Positions 16,825 through 25,690 of a stretch of 64,000 nt of DNA are shown here, piece by piece; the first letter of the stretch is position 1; the number at the start of each line of letters is the position of its first letter. Position numbers and translations under genes: made by a program. The notes below the pieces were generated by a model. It ran no database searches and was not told the DNA's origin. It saw only the letters and a program-made list of their open reading frames with translations. The DNA is from Streptomyces antibioticus. Lineage in GTDB: Bacteria; Actinomycetota; Actinomycetes; Streptomycetales; Streptomycetaceae. The stretch lies in contig NZ_CM007717.1 of NCBI RefSeq assembly GCF_002019855.1, positions 5,629,798 through 5,693,797 of the forward strand, read 5' to 3'.

Positions 16825-18296
16825 TCGGTGTCGTCGCCCTTGCCGTCGTTCTCGCCGCCGTCCTTGTCGTCCTTGTCGTCCTTGGTCAGGTCCGGCTTCC
16901 GCTCCCCGGTGTCCGCGGCGCCGCCCGCCTCGCCGAGCATCTTCTCCAGCTCGGAGAAGTCCATGTGCTCGCGGTGCACGAAGCCGTCCGGGTCGTCCAG
17001 GTCGGAGGCCGTGGGCAGCATGTCCGGGTGGGCCCACAGGGCGTCCCGGCCGTCCACCCCGCGCGCGTCCGTCAGCGACGCCCACAGCCGGGAGGCGTCG
17101 CGCAGCCGGCGCGGGCGCAGCTCCAGACCGATCAGCGTGGCGAACGTCTGCTCCGCGGGACCGCCGGTGGCGCGGCGTCGGCGCAGCGTCTCGCGCAGCG
17201 CGTCCGCCGAGGTCAGGCGCGGCTTCGCGGCCGCGTGCACCACCGCGTCCACCCAGCCCTCGACCAGCGCGAGCGCCGTCTCCAGCCGGGCCAGGGCCGC
17301 CTTCTGCTCCGGGGTGTCCTCCGGCTGGAACATGCCCTGCTGAAGGGCGTCCTGGAGCTGCTCGGGGTTCTGCGGGTCGAACTGGCCGACCACGTCCTCC
17401 AGCTTGGCGGTGTCGACCTTGATCCCGCGCGCGTAGCCGTCCACCGCGCCGAACAGGTGCGAGCGCAGCCACGGCACGTGCGTGAAGAGGCGCTGGTGGG
17501 CGGCCTCGCGCAGCGCGAGGTACAGCCGCACCTCGTCCTTGGCCACGCCCAGGTCCTTGCCGAACGCCTCGATGTTCACCGGGAGCAGCGCCGCGCGGCC
17601 GGCCGGTCCGAGCGGCAGGCCGATGTCGGTCGAGCCGACGACCTCTCCGGCCAGCACACCGACGGCCTGGCCGATCTGGGAGCCGAACATGGCGCCGCCC
17701 ATGGACCGCATCATGCCGATCAGCGGGCCCGCCATGGCCTGCATCTCCTCCGGCAGGACGTCACCCATGGCCGCGCCGACGCGCTCGGCGACCGGGTCGA
17801 CGAGTTCCTTCCACGCGGGCAGGGTCGCCTCGACCCACTCGGCGCGCGACCAGGCGACCGCCGAGCCGGCGCCGGACGGCAGCGAGGTCGCGTCGTCCAG
17901 CCACAGGTCGGCCAGGCGGACGGCCTCCTCGACCGCGGTGCGCTCGGCGGAGCCGACGCTCGCGTCCTTCACGCCGTCGGGAGTGCCCTGGGAGACCGTC
18001 TGGCGGGCGATCTGCTTGGCCATGTCCCAGTTCACCGGGCCGCCCTCGTAGGAGAGCATCTGGCCGAGCTGCTGGAACGCGGCGCCCAGGTCGGTGGGGT
18101 TCAGCGAACCGAACATGGCTGCGAGCGGATTGTCGGCACCCGGGGCGCCGAAGCCTCCGGCTCCCGGCATCCCGCCGAAACCGAACGGGTTGGCCGGTCC
18201 CTGACCACCACCGCTCTGCTGGTCCTTCTTCTTGCCCTCGTCGCCGTCCTCCGGCTCCTCCGGCGGAAGGCCGAATCCGAATGGGGTGTCACTCAC
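16821..18296 (-). CDS. DUF2342 zinc-dependent metalloprotease-like protein
   Basis: 491 residues. The N-terminal 70 are Gly/Pro/acidic and probably disordered (GFGGMPGAGGFGAPGAD); the tail is a charged Lys/Asp run (DKDDKDGGEND). The core contains LREAAHQRLFTHVPWL, the helix of the DUF2342 zincin-like family, and GLELRPRRLRDA. No signal peptide is visible, so it is cytoplasmic by sequence. The start is GTG 18296. Its coupling to the NUDIX gene and its divergence from an SDR gene resemble the mycobacterial Rv3195 neighbourhood. The biological role is unknown. Confidence 0.82.
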   Translation of the reverse strand: MSDTPFGFGLPPEEPEDGDEGKKKDQQSGGGQGPANPFGFGGMPGAGGFGAPGADNPLAAMFGSLNPTDLGAAFQQLGQMLSYEGGPVNWDMAKQIARQTVSQGTPDGVKDASVGSAERTAVEEAVRLADLWLDDATSLPSGAGSAVAWSRAEWVEATLPAWKELVDPVAERVGAAMGDVLPEEMQAMAGPLIGMMRSMGGAMFGSQIGQAVGVLAGEVVGSTDIGLPLGPAGRAALLPVNIEAFGKDLGVAKDEVRLYLALREAAHQRLFTHVPWLRSHLFGAVDGYARGIKVDTAKLEDVVGQFDPQNPEQLQDALQQGMFQPEDTPEQKAALARLETALALVEGWVDAVVHAAAKPRLTSADALRETLRRRRATGGPAEQTFATLIGLELRPRRLRDASRLWASLTDARGVDGRDALWAHPDMLPTASDLDDPDGFVHREHMDFSELEKMLGEAGGAADTGERKPDLTKDDKDDKDGGENDGKGDDTE

Positions 18297-18489
18297 GGGG
18301 TTCCTCGGCTGGTAAGGCCGCCGGTTCTGGTCCGGCAGCGCGGCTGCCCTGCAACACCCAGCGTAGACACCCCGGGGCCCGATCGGGCCTCGGTGCTTCG
18401 CCGACTCCTGGCCTGCGGCAGGATGGATGCCACCTGGTACGTACGCGTCCGTCGCGCCCGTATGCCAAGACAACCGCTGGAGACACCTG

Positions 18490-19599
18490 GTGAGTTCCCC
18501 AGATCCGCAGGTTCGCGCAGCGCGAAACCACTCGGCCCCCGCGGGTGCGCGCGGGCCCGTCGTCGCCGTGACCGGCGCCGCGACCGGGGTCGGTGCCCTG
18601 CTCACGGCGCGTCTCGCCGCGTCGGACGAGGTCAAGCAGGTCGTCGCGATCGACGAACGGCGGGGTGAGTGCGACGCGGCACAGTGGCACATCCTCGACG
18701 TCCGGGACCCCGCGATCGCCGACAAGCTGCGCGGGGCGGACGTGGTGGTCCACCTCGCGCTCGATCTCGACCTGGGGAGTGACGCCGCCGCCCGGACGGC
18801 CTACAACGTGCGCGGCACCCAGACCGTGCTGACCGCCGCCGCGGCGGCCGGGGTGCACCGCGTGGTGCTGTGCACCTCCGCGATGGTCTACGGGGCGCTG
18901 GAGGACAACGAACTGCCGCTCTCGGAGGACGCGGAGCTGCGGGCGACGGCCGAGGCGACGGGCGTCGGCGACCTGCTGGAGATCGAACGCCTGGCCCGCC
19001 GGGCGCCCCGCGCGCACCCCGGACTGAACGTCACCGTCGTGCGGCCCGCCGTCCTGGTGGGCGGCACCGACACGGCCCTGACCCGCTACTTCGAGTCCCC
19101 CCGGCTGCTGGTGGTGGCCGGATCGCGGCCCGCCTGGCAGTTCTGCCACGTCGAGGACCTGTGCAGCGCTCTGGAGTACGCCGTCCTGGAGAAGGTCGAC
19201 GGCGAGCTGGCCGTCGGCTGCGACGGATGGCTGGAACAGGAGGAGGTCGAGGAGCTGAGCGGGATCCGGCGCATGGAGCTGCCGTCCGCGGTGGCGCTCG
19301 GCGCGGCGGCCCGGCTGCACCGCATCGGCCTGACGCCGTCCCCGGCGGGCGACCTCGCGTACACCATGTACCCCTGGGTGGTGAGCGGGTCGCGGCTGCA
19401 CGACGCGGGCTGGCGCGCGCGGTGGACCAACGAGGAGGTGCTCGCCGAGCTGCTGGAGGAGGTCGCCGGGCGGCACACGGTGGCCGGACGGAGGCTCGGG
19501 CGCAAGGACGCCACGGCGGCGGGCGCCGCGGGTGCGACGGTGGCCCTGCTGGGCGCGGCGGCCGTGGTGCGCCGGGCCCGCAAGGCGCGGCGGCGCTGA
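18490..19599 (+). CDS. NAD(P)-dependent SDR/epimerase family protein
   Basis: 369-residue extended short-chain dehydrogenase/epimerase. The nucleotide site is VTGAATGVGALL. A HLALDLDLG region and YNVRGTQTVL follow, then a Ser/Tyr pair (CTSAMVYG). The usual catalytic YxxxK is not evident (VYGALED), so activity may be altered or lost. GTG 18490 is chosen because a GGAGA ribosome site precedes it and similarity begins shortly after. The C-terminus ends in a hydrophobic segment and Arg-rich tail (VALLGAAAVVRRARKARRR), suggesting membrane attachment. Confidence 0.82.
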   Translation: MSSPDPQVRAARNHSAPAGARGPVVAVTGAATGVGALLTARLAASDEVKQVVAIDERRGECDAAQWHILDVRDPAIADKLRGADVVVHLALDLDLGSDAAARTAYNVRGTQTVLTAAAAAGVHRVVLCTSAMVYGALEDNELPLSEDAELRATAEATGVGDLLEIERLARRAPRAHPGLNVTVVRPAVLVGGTDTALTRYFESPRLLVVAGSRPAWQFCHVEDLCSALEYAVLEKVDGELAVGCDGWLEQEEVEELSGIRRMELPSAVALGAAARLHRIGLTPSPAGDLAYTMYPWVVSGSRLHDAGWRARWTNEEVLAELLEEVAGRHTVAGRRLGRKDATAAGAAGATVALLGAAAVVRRARKARRR

Positions 19600-19687
19600 G
19601 CGGCGGCGGACGAGGGGAGCAGGCGGGGGCGAGGGGCGGGCCACGGGGCTGTTCCGTCGCGCCGCAGGGGTGCGGCACGATGGAGGT

Positions 19688-20149
19688 ATGGCAGCCACCA
19701 ACGATCACCCCGGCGAGCAGGCCGCGCAGGACCCCCTGAAGCTGATCGCCGTACGGGACGCCCCGCTCTCCCTGGACGAGGTCTTCCGGGCCGTCGGGGA
19801 CGACGCGGCCGGCGGCACCGCGCTCTTCGTGGGGACCGTGCGCAACCACGACGGGGGCGCCGACGTCGACTCGCTCGGCTACTCCTGCCACCCCAGTGCC
19901 GAGGCCGAGATGCGGCGGGTCGCGGAGAAGGTCGTCGCCGAGTACCCGGTCCGCGCGCTCGCGGCGGTGCACCGCGTCGGTGAGCTGCGGGTCGGTGATC
20001 TCGCGGTGGTCGTCGCCGTGTCGTGCCCGCACCGGGGCGAGGCCTTCGAGGCGTGCCGCAAGCTGATCGACGACCTCAAGCACGAGGTGCCGATCTGGAA
20101 GCACCAGCGGTTCTCCGACGGGACCGAGGAGTGGGTCGGGGCCTGCTGA
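19688..20149 (+). CDS. moaE: Molybdopterin synthase catalytic subunit MoaE
   Basis: 153 residues matching MoaE: FVGTVRNHD, a HRVGELRVGD segment with the conserved loop, SCPHRGEAFEACR, and the C-terminal KHEVPIWKHQRFSDG that carries the catalytic lysines. It converts precursor Z to molybdopterin together with MoaD, whose gene is not in this window. An ATG at 19688 is preceded by GGAGGT immediately adjacent, so the true transcript start is uncertain. Confidence 0.93.
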   Translation: MAATNDHPGEQAAQDPLKLIAVRDAPLSLDEVFRAVGDDAAGGTALFVGTVRNHDGGADVDSLGYSCHPSAEAEMRRVAEKVVAEYPVRALAAVHRVGELRVGDLAVVVAVSCPHRGEAFEACRKLIDDLKHEVPIWKHQRFSDGTEEWVGAC

Positions 20150-20270
20150 GCGCCCGAGCCCGCCCGTCCGGGATTCCGGTTGCGTAACCCGCCCCCTGCC
20201 GTGAGCGTTGTCAGTGCGGATGGTTAATCTGCTGATCAGTCAGTTCGCGGGACGGGGTTGGGAGGTCGGC

Positions 20271-20486
20271 ATGGCGGCACTCGCCTGGTTGCTGATTCCG
20301 CTGGTGGCCGCTGTCGGAGCCGGTCTGTGGGGGAGCTGGGCCAACCGCACCCGCAGAGCGCGCAGCGACGGACCCGAGCTGGACGGCTACGCGCGCTTCC
20401 GCGCCGCCATGGAGAGGTCCGCCGTCATGGAGCGGACCCCGGTCGTGGAGCGCACCACCAGGGAGACCTCCCACTCGGGCACCTGA
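20271..20486 (+). CDS. Small single-pass membrane protein
   Basis: 71 residues: one hydrophobic segment (LAWLLIPLVAAVGAGLWGSW), then a basic stretch (NRTRRAR) and a hydrophilic tail with MERS/MERTPVVERTT repeats. ATG 20271 has GGAGG five bases upstream; an upstream ATG (20220) lacks one. It is likely cytoplasmic on the C-terminal side by the positive-inside rule. Function unknown. Confidence 0.65.
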   Translation: MAALAWLLIPLVAAVGAGLWGSWANRTRRARSDGPELDGYARFRAAMERSAVMERTPVVERTTRETSHSGT

Positions 20487-20560
20487 GGGCACCTGAGGGC
20501 CCCTGACCCGGGTGGTGGCCCTGACGGTGCGCTGACAGACGCGTCCCGTACTGTCGAGTC

Positions 20561-21652
20561 ATGCCACGCCGCACCGCGACGATGCTCGCCTCCACCCTCA
20601 TGCTGATCGCGCTCCTGTGCGCGGGGGTGCTGATCCCCGTGCCGTACTCGGAGATGTCCCCGGGGCCGACGGTGAACACGCTGGGCGAGCACGACGGCGA
20701 GCCGGTGCTCCAGATCGCCGGGCGCAAGACGTACCCGGCCGACGGCCACCTGAACATGACCACCGTGCGGGTGACCAGCGCGGACTACCGGATGAACCTC
20801 GTCGAGGCGGTCTACGGCTGGCTGGCGCACGACAACAAGGTCGTGCCGCACGACACGCTGTACCCCGACGGCAAGACCGAGGAGGAGTCCACCCAGGAGA
20901 ACGCCGAGGAGTTCAGCCAGTCGCAGGAGAGCGCCAAGGTCGCCGCCCTGAAGGAGCTGGACATCCCGGTGGCGTCCTGGGTGATCGTCTCGACCGTGGT
21001 GAAGGGGTCGCCGGCCGAGGGCAGACTGCACGCGGGCGATGTGATCAAGGCGGTGGACGGCAAGGCGGTGAAGGCGCCGGGTGACGTCGCCGGACTGGTG
21101 ACGAAGCACAAGCCCGGCCAGGACGTCGTCTTCACGATCGTCCCGGCCAAGGAGCAGGCCGCCGCCGAGAAGGCGCGCAGGACGGCGACGAAGACGCAGG
21201 ACGTCACGATCAGGACCGCGGCCTCGGACGACAGCGGCGAGAAGCGGGCGATCGTCGGGATCTCCGCCGGGACCGATCACACGTTCCCGTTCACGATCGA
21301 CATCAAGCTCGCGGACGTCGGCGGGCCCAGCGCCGGACTGATGTTCGCCCTCGGCATCTACGACAAGCTCACCCCGGGCGACCTCACCGGCGGCACGTTC
21401 GTCGCCGGCACCGGGACCATCGACGACGACGGCAAGGTCGGGCCGATCGGCGGCATCGCGATGAAGACCGTGGGCGCCCGCGGTCAGGGCGCCCAGTACT
21501 TCCTGACCCCGGCGGAGAACTGCGCGGCCGCCGCCAAGGACACCCCGGCGGGGCTCAGGCTCGTCAAGGTCCACACCATCGACGACGCCCTCGCCGCGCT
21601 GAAGGACATCCGCAGCGGCGACACCGCCGACCTGCCGAAGTGCACGAAGTAG
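20561..21652 (+). CDS. PDZ-domain Lon-like (YlbL) serine protease
   Basis: 363 residues: an N-terminal membrane anchor (residues 8-26), a PDZ domain (about 130-210, VVKGSPAEGRLHAGDVI), and a Lon-type S16 protease domain. It has the Ser257 motif GGPSAGLMFALG and Lys302 (GGIAMKTVGARGQGA), spaced as in Lon's Ser-Lys dyad. There is no AAA ATPase. The active site should lie outside the membrane. ATG 20561 follows TACTGT at six bases, so the mRNA is probably leaderless. The mycobacterial counterpart (Rv3194c) also sits beside a UPF0182 gene. Confidence 0.9.
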   Translation: MPRRTATMLASTLMLIALLCAGVLIPVPYSEMSPGPTVNTLGEHDGEPVLQIAGRKTYPADGHLNMTTVRVTSADYRMNLVEAVYGWLAHDNKVVPHDTLYPDGKTEEESTQENAEEFSQSQESAKVAALKELDIPVASWVIVSTVVKGSPAEGRLHAGDVIKAVDGKAVKAPGDVAGLVTKHKPGQDVVFTIVPAKEQAAAEKARRTATKTQDVTIRTAASDDSGEKRAIVGISAGTDHTFPFTIDIKLADVGGPSAGLMFALGIYDKLTPGDLTGGTFVAGTGTIDDDGKVGPIGGIAMKTVGARGQGAQYFLTPAENCAAAAKDTPAGLRLVKVHTIDDALAALKDIRSGDTADLPKCTK

Positions 21653-21656
21653 TCGG

Positions 21657-21676
21657 GTAGCCGGGCAGCCGGCTAC
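21657..21676. terminator. Short hairpin between convergent genes
   Basis: GTAGCCGG-GCAG-CCGGCTAC, an 8-bp perfect stem that includes the stop codon of the minus-strand gene. Confidence 0.6.
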
Positions 21677-22215
21677 TCCTCGAAGGTCGCCGACAGGGCC
21701 TGAGCCAGGCCCGGGACCAGGCTCGCGCCGGTGAGGACCTCCGTCGGCGCGTCCTTCTCGCGCAGCCGCAGCGCCGAGTCACGGGTGCCGTCGCGCAGCA
21801 CCGCGACCGTCATCCGGACCTCCTGGCGGTCCGGGTGGTCGGCCACCCAGCGCGCCAGCTTCGCCTCGCTCAGGCCCTCCGGGACCTGGGACTCGGCGGA
21901 CGGCGGCAGCATCAGCCGCTCCACGGTCAGTGCGCAGCCGGCCACCGCGTCGGGCCATGCGATCGTCGCCAGGAACTCGTCGAGCGGCTTGTCCGTTGGC
22001 ACTTCGTCCTGCTCGATCGGAGTGAGACCGGTCGTCTCGGGGGCGTCCTCAAGGCCGAGCTGGGCCGCGAGCGAAGGTTCCTGAGCCCGCAGCCGTGCGG
22101 TGTCGACGAGGGCGAAAAGGCGGGCGGGCTGGTCCCAGCCGAGGCCGGAGGCGTACTCGTCGATCTCGAGTACGGCCCGGGTGAGCGGGCTCGCCGCCAT
22201 GGGAGTGTTGGACAT
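21673..22215 (-). CDS. PPA1309-family conserved actinobacterial protein
   Basis: 180 residues, matching the PPA1309 family by memory (LEIDEYASGLGWDQPARLFALVDT, IAWPDAVAGCALTVERL). It is acidic and soluble, with no motif suggesting catalysis. ATG 22215 follows an AGAGGA ribosome site. It is divergent from the UPF0182 gene, a pairing I recall as conserved in actinobacteria. Function is not known. Confidence 0.8.
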   Translation of the reverse strand: MSNTPMAASPLTRAVLEIDEYASGLGWDQPARLFALVDTARLRAQEPSLAAQLGLEDAPETTGLTPIEQDEVPTDKPLDEFLATIAWPDAVAGCALTVERLMLPPSAESQVPEGLSEAKLARWVADHPDRQEVRMTVAVLRDGTRDSALRLREKDAPTEVLTGASLVPGLAQALSATFEE

Positions 22216-22367
22216 GGTCACAATCCTCTCTCGTTCCTGGCCGGAATCGGGAACCGAGTAAAGGGTGAGTAAGTTGCATAGGTGTGGGCCCGCGATCTCG
22301 GGGGGCCACTCACGGTCCACGAACACGCGGGCCTGACGGATCAACAGCGACTTTCGAGGTGCGCACC

Positions 22368-25364
22368 TTGGCTTTCCAGATGCCGGACCGCGGCGGAGGC
22401 CCGACAGGGCCGCGGATCAGAGTGGGCCGCCCGTCCCGGCGGGTCAGGACCCTGCTGACGACACTGGGCGTCCTTGCCGTTCTCGGCATGGCGTTCACCA
22501 TGTTCGCCGGGTTCTGGACGGACTGGCTCTGGTACCGCTCGGTCAACTACTCGTCGGTGTTCACCACCACCCTGTGGACCAAGATCGGGCTGTTCTCCGT
22601 CTTCGGTCTGCTGATGGCCCTCGCGGTCGGCTTCAACATCTGGCTGGCCCACCGGCTGCGGCCGCCGCTGAGCGCGATGTCCGTGGAGCAGCAGAGCCTG
22701 GACCGCTACCGCATGGGCATCGCGCCCTACAAGCGGTGGCTGCTGTTCGGCATCACGGCCCTGGTGGGTCTGATCGCCGGCGCCTCGGCGGCCGGCCAGT
22801 GGCGGACCTGGCTGATGTGGGTCAACGGCGTGTCCTTCGGCCAGAAGGACCCCCAGTTCCACCTCGACGTGTCGTTCTTCGCGTTCGACCTGCCCTGGTA
22901 CCGGTTCCTGCTCGGCTTCGGCTTCGCCGCCACGATCCTCTCCCTGATCGCCGCCGCGCTCACCCACTACCTGTACGGCGGGCTGCGCGTCACCAGCCCC
23001 GGCGCGCGCGCCACGGCCGCCGCCACCGGGCATCTGTCGGTGCTGCTGGGCATCTTCGTCGCGCTGAAGGCGGTCGCCTACTGGCTCGACCGCTACGGCC
23101 TCGCGGTGAAGTCCAGCGACTTCAAGGCCACGGACAACTGGACGGGCCTGCGGTACGTCGACGCCAACGCGTATCTGCCGGCCAAGACGATCCTGTTCTG
23201 CATCGCCGTCATCTGCGCCCTGCTGTTCTTCGCCACCCTGTGGCGGCGCACCTGGCAGCTCCCGGTGATCGGCTTCGGTCTGATGGTCCTGTCGGCCATC
23301 CTCATCGGCGGCCTGTACCCGGCGATCGTCCAGAAGTTCCAGGTCCAGCCGAACGAGCAGGCCAAGGAAGCGCCGTACGTCGAGAAGAACCTCAAGGCGA
23401 CCCGCGAGGCGTACGGCATCTCCGGCACCCAGGTGACCGAGTACTCGGGCACCAGCCCCACCGAGGACAAGACGAAGCTGCGGGACGACGTCGACGCCAC
23501 CGCCAGCATCCGGGTCCTCGACCCGAACATCGTCTCGCCGACGTTCCAGCAGCTCCAGCAGATGCGGAAGTACTACGCCTTCCCGACCAACCTGGACGTC
23601 GACCGCTACACCGTGGACGGCTCCGACCAGGACACGGTCATCGGTCTGCGCGAGCTGAACCTCGCCGGGGTCGACAAGCAGAACTGGATCAACAACCACT
23701 TCCGCTACACCCACGGCTACGGCGTGGTCGCCGCCAAGGGCACCACCGCCGACTCCGAGGGCCGGCCGGCCTTCACCGAGTCCGACCTGCCGTCCCAGGG
23801 CGTCCTCGGGGACTACGAGCAGCGGATCTACTACGGCGAGAAGACCACGTCGTACTCGATCGTCGGCGGTCCCCAGAAGGAGATCGACTACTCCGACGAC
23901 GACGGCGAGAAGACCACCAGCTACACCGGCAAGAGCGGGGTCAACCTCTCCAACCCGCTCAACCGGGCGGCGTACGCGGTGTCGTTCGGTGAGCCGCAGA
24001 TCCTCTACTCCGGTGCCATCGGCGACGGTTCGCGGATCCTCTACAACCGCACGCCGAAGGAGCGCGTCGAGGCGGTCGCCCCGTGGCTGACCATCGACGG
24101 CGACGCCTACCCGGCCGTGGTCGACGGCAAGATCCAGTGGATCGTCGACGCGTACACGACGACGAACGGCTATCCGTACGCGTCCCGTACGACGCTCGGT
24201 GACACCACGGCCGACTCGCTGACGGCGACGAACGACAACCGCGCGGTGGTGGCCCAGCAGAACCAGGTCAACTACATCCGCAACTCGGTGAAGGCGACCG
24301 TCGACGCGTACACGGGTCAGGTCAAGCTCTACCAGTGGGACACCGAGGACCCGGTCCTGAAGACCTGGATGAAGGCGTTCCCGGGCACGGTGAAGGCCAA
24401 GAGCACCATCTCGGACGCGCTGATGGCCCATCTCCGGTACCCGCAGGACCTGTTCAAGGTCCAGCGTGAACTCCTCACCCGCTACCACGTGAAGGACGCC
24501 ACGACGTTCCTCAGCGGCAGCGAGGTGTGGCAGGTGCCGGACGACCCGACCAACAAGTCGGGCGACGCGGTGCCGCCGTACTACCTGAGCATGAAGATGC
24601 CCGACCAGAAGGCGCAGGCGTTCTCGCTGACGACGACCTTCACGCCCAACGGCCGGGACAACCTCAGCGCGTTCATGGCGGTCGACTCCGAGGCGGGCAC
24701 CCCCGGCTACGGCAAGATCAGAGTGCTGAAACTGCCGACGAGCACGACGGTCGACGGACCCAAGCAGGTCCAGAGCCAGTTCAACTCCGAACAGGCGATC
24801 GCCGAGTCGATCAGGCTGCTGAGAGGCGGCGACTCGGAGGTCGAGTACGGCAACCTGCTGACGGTGCCGCTCGACGGCGGACTGCTCTACGTGGAGCCGG
24901 TCTACGTCCGCGGTGGCGGACTCCAGTACCCGCTGCTGCGCAAGGTCCTGGTGACGTACGGCGGCAACACCGCCTTCGAGGACACCCTGGACCAGGCCCT
25001 CGACAAGGTCTTCGGCGCGACGGCCACGACCCCGACGCCGCCCGAGGACGACGGCGGGACCACCACGCCACCGCCGCCGGCCACCGAGAACCCGACGGTC
25101 CAGGAGGCGCTGGACGACGCGCAGAAGGCGTTCACCGCCGGCCAGGAAGCCCTGAAGAAGGGTGACTGGGAGGCGTACGGCAAGGCGCAGGACGACCTGG
25201 AGGCCGCGCTCAAGCGGGCCGAGGACGCCCAGGCGGCCGCCGGGAAGAACGGCGACAAGGCCACGAGCAGCCCGAGCCCGGCCGCGACTCCGAGCGCGAG
25301 TCCGAGCAAGTCCGCAGGTCCGACGGCCGCTCCGAGTCCCACCAAGGCGGCCGCCGACGGGTGA
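22368..25364 (+). CDS. UPF0182 family large membrane protein
   Basis: 998 residues. About seven membrane segments lie in the first 340 residues. A large extracytoplasmic domain follows (YVEKNLKATREAYGI, then repeated Thr/Tyr-rich strands). The tail is Pro/Ser/Thr-rich, starting near residue 885. I choose TTG 22368 because GAGGT lies seven bases upstream and it gives the N-terminus LAFQMPDRGGG, which I recall as typical for Streptomyces members; GTG 22359 and ATG 22380 are in-frame alternatives. The function of the family is unknown. The gene ends 40 nt before an initiator tRNA. Confidence 0.88.
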   Translation: MAFQMPDRGGGPTGPRIRVGRPSRRVRTLLTTLGVLAVLGMAFTMFAGFWTDWLWYRSVNYSSVFTTTLWTKIGLFSVFGLLMALAVGFNIWLAHRLRPPLSAMSVEQQSLDRYRMGIAPYKRWLLFGITALVGLIAGASAAGQWRTWLMWVNGVSFGQKDPQFHLDVSFFAFDLPWYRFLLGFGFAATILSLIAAALTHYLYGGLRVTSPGARATAAATGHLSVLLGIFVALKAVAYWLDRYGLAVKSSDFKATDNWTGLRYVDANAYLPAKTILFCIAVICALLFFATLWRRTWQLPVIGFGLMVLSAILIGGLYPAIVQKFQVQPNEQAKEAPYVEKNLKATREAYGISGTQVTEYSGTSPTEDKTKLRDDVDATASIRVLDPNIVSPTFQQLQQMRKYYAFPTNLDVDRYTVDGSDQDTVIGLRELNLAGVDKQNWINNHFRYTHGYGVVAAKGTTADSEGRPAFTESDLPSQGVLGDYEQRIYYGEKTTSYSIVGGPQKEIDYSDDDGEKTTSYTGKSGVNLSNPLNRAAYAVSFGEPQILYSGAIGDGSRILYNRTPKERVEAVAPWLTIDGDAYPAVVDGKIQWIVDAYTTTNGYPYASRTTLGDTTADSLTATNDNRAVVAQQNQVNYIRNSVKATVDAYTGQVKLYQWDTEDPVLKTWMKAFPGTVKAKSTISDALMAHLRYPQDLFKVQRELLTRYHVKDATTFLSGSEVWQVPDDPTNKSGDAVPPYYLSMKMPDQKAQAFSLTTTFTPNGRDNLSAFMAVDSEAGTPGYGKIRVLKLPTSTTVDGPKQVQSQFNSEQAIAESIRLLRGGDSEVEYGNLLTVPLDGGLLYVEPVYVRGGGLQYPLLRKVLVTYGGNTAFEDTLDQALDKVFGATATTPTPPEDDGGTTTPPPPATENPTVQEALDDAQKAFTAGQEALKKGDWEAYGKAQDDLEAALKRAEDAQAAAGKNGDKATSSPSPAATPSASPSKSAGPTAAPSPTKAAADG

Positions 25365-25404
25365 TCAAGCCCGCCCCGCGTCGTGGTACGGTTGTTTCAC
25401 ACGA

Positions 25405-25478
25405 CGCGGGGTGGAGCAGCTCGGTAGCTCGCTGGGCTCATAACCCAGAGGTCGCAGGTTCAAATCCTGTCCCCGCTA
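25405..25478 (+). tRNA. Initiator tRNA-fMet (CAT), copy 1
   Basis: 74-nt cloverleaf with anticodon CAT. It is the initiator type: the anticodon stem ends in three G:C pairs (GGG/CCC) and position 1 is an unpaired C (C1 opposite T72). No CCA is encoded. A -10-like TACGGT lies at 25387-25392. It is identical to the copy at 27697-27770. Confidence 0.95.
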
Positions 25479-25485
25479 CTGAAGA

Positions 25486-25521
25486 CGAAGGCCCGGATCC
25501 AGACATGGATCCGGGCCTTCG
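25486..25521 (+). terminator. Terminator of tRNA-fMet copy 1
   Basis: A 15-bp perfect stem (CGAAGGCCCGGATCC / GGATCCGGGCCTTCG) with a 6-nt loop, followed by TGGTGTGTG. Confidence 0.85.
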
Positions 25522-25690
25522 TGGTGTGTGAGGGCGAACGCATGTGCCGCGTCCCGGGACCGCCGCGCCGCTGTGGGGAGTTGAGGGAGTTGTGTTTGAC
25601 TTGTCTCTCTGTGGGCATGTCGACAAAACGCTGAAGTGACCTCACGGGCTGCGGTATACCAGGTGTACCCGGGTTGCAGGTGGTGCGACG

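Noticed and set aside
22341..24488. 715-codon minus-strand ORF opposite the UPF0182 gene
   Set aside because: Valine/arginine/glycine-rich antisense frame with no recognisable domain; the plus-strand protein is a known family.
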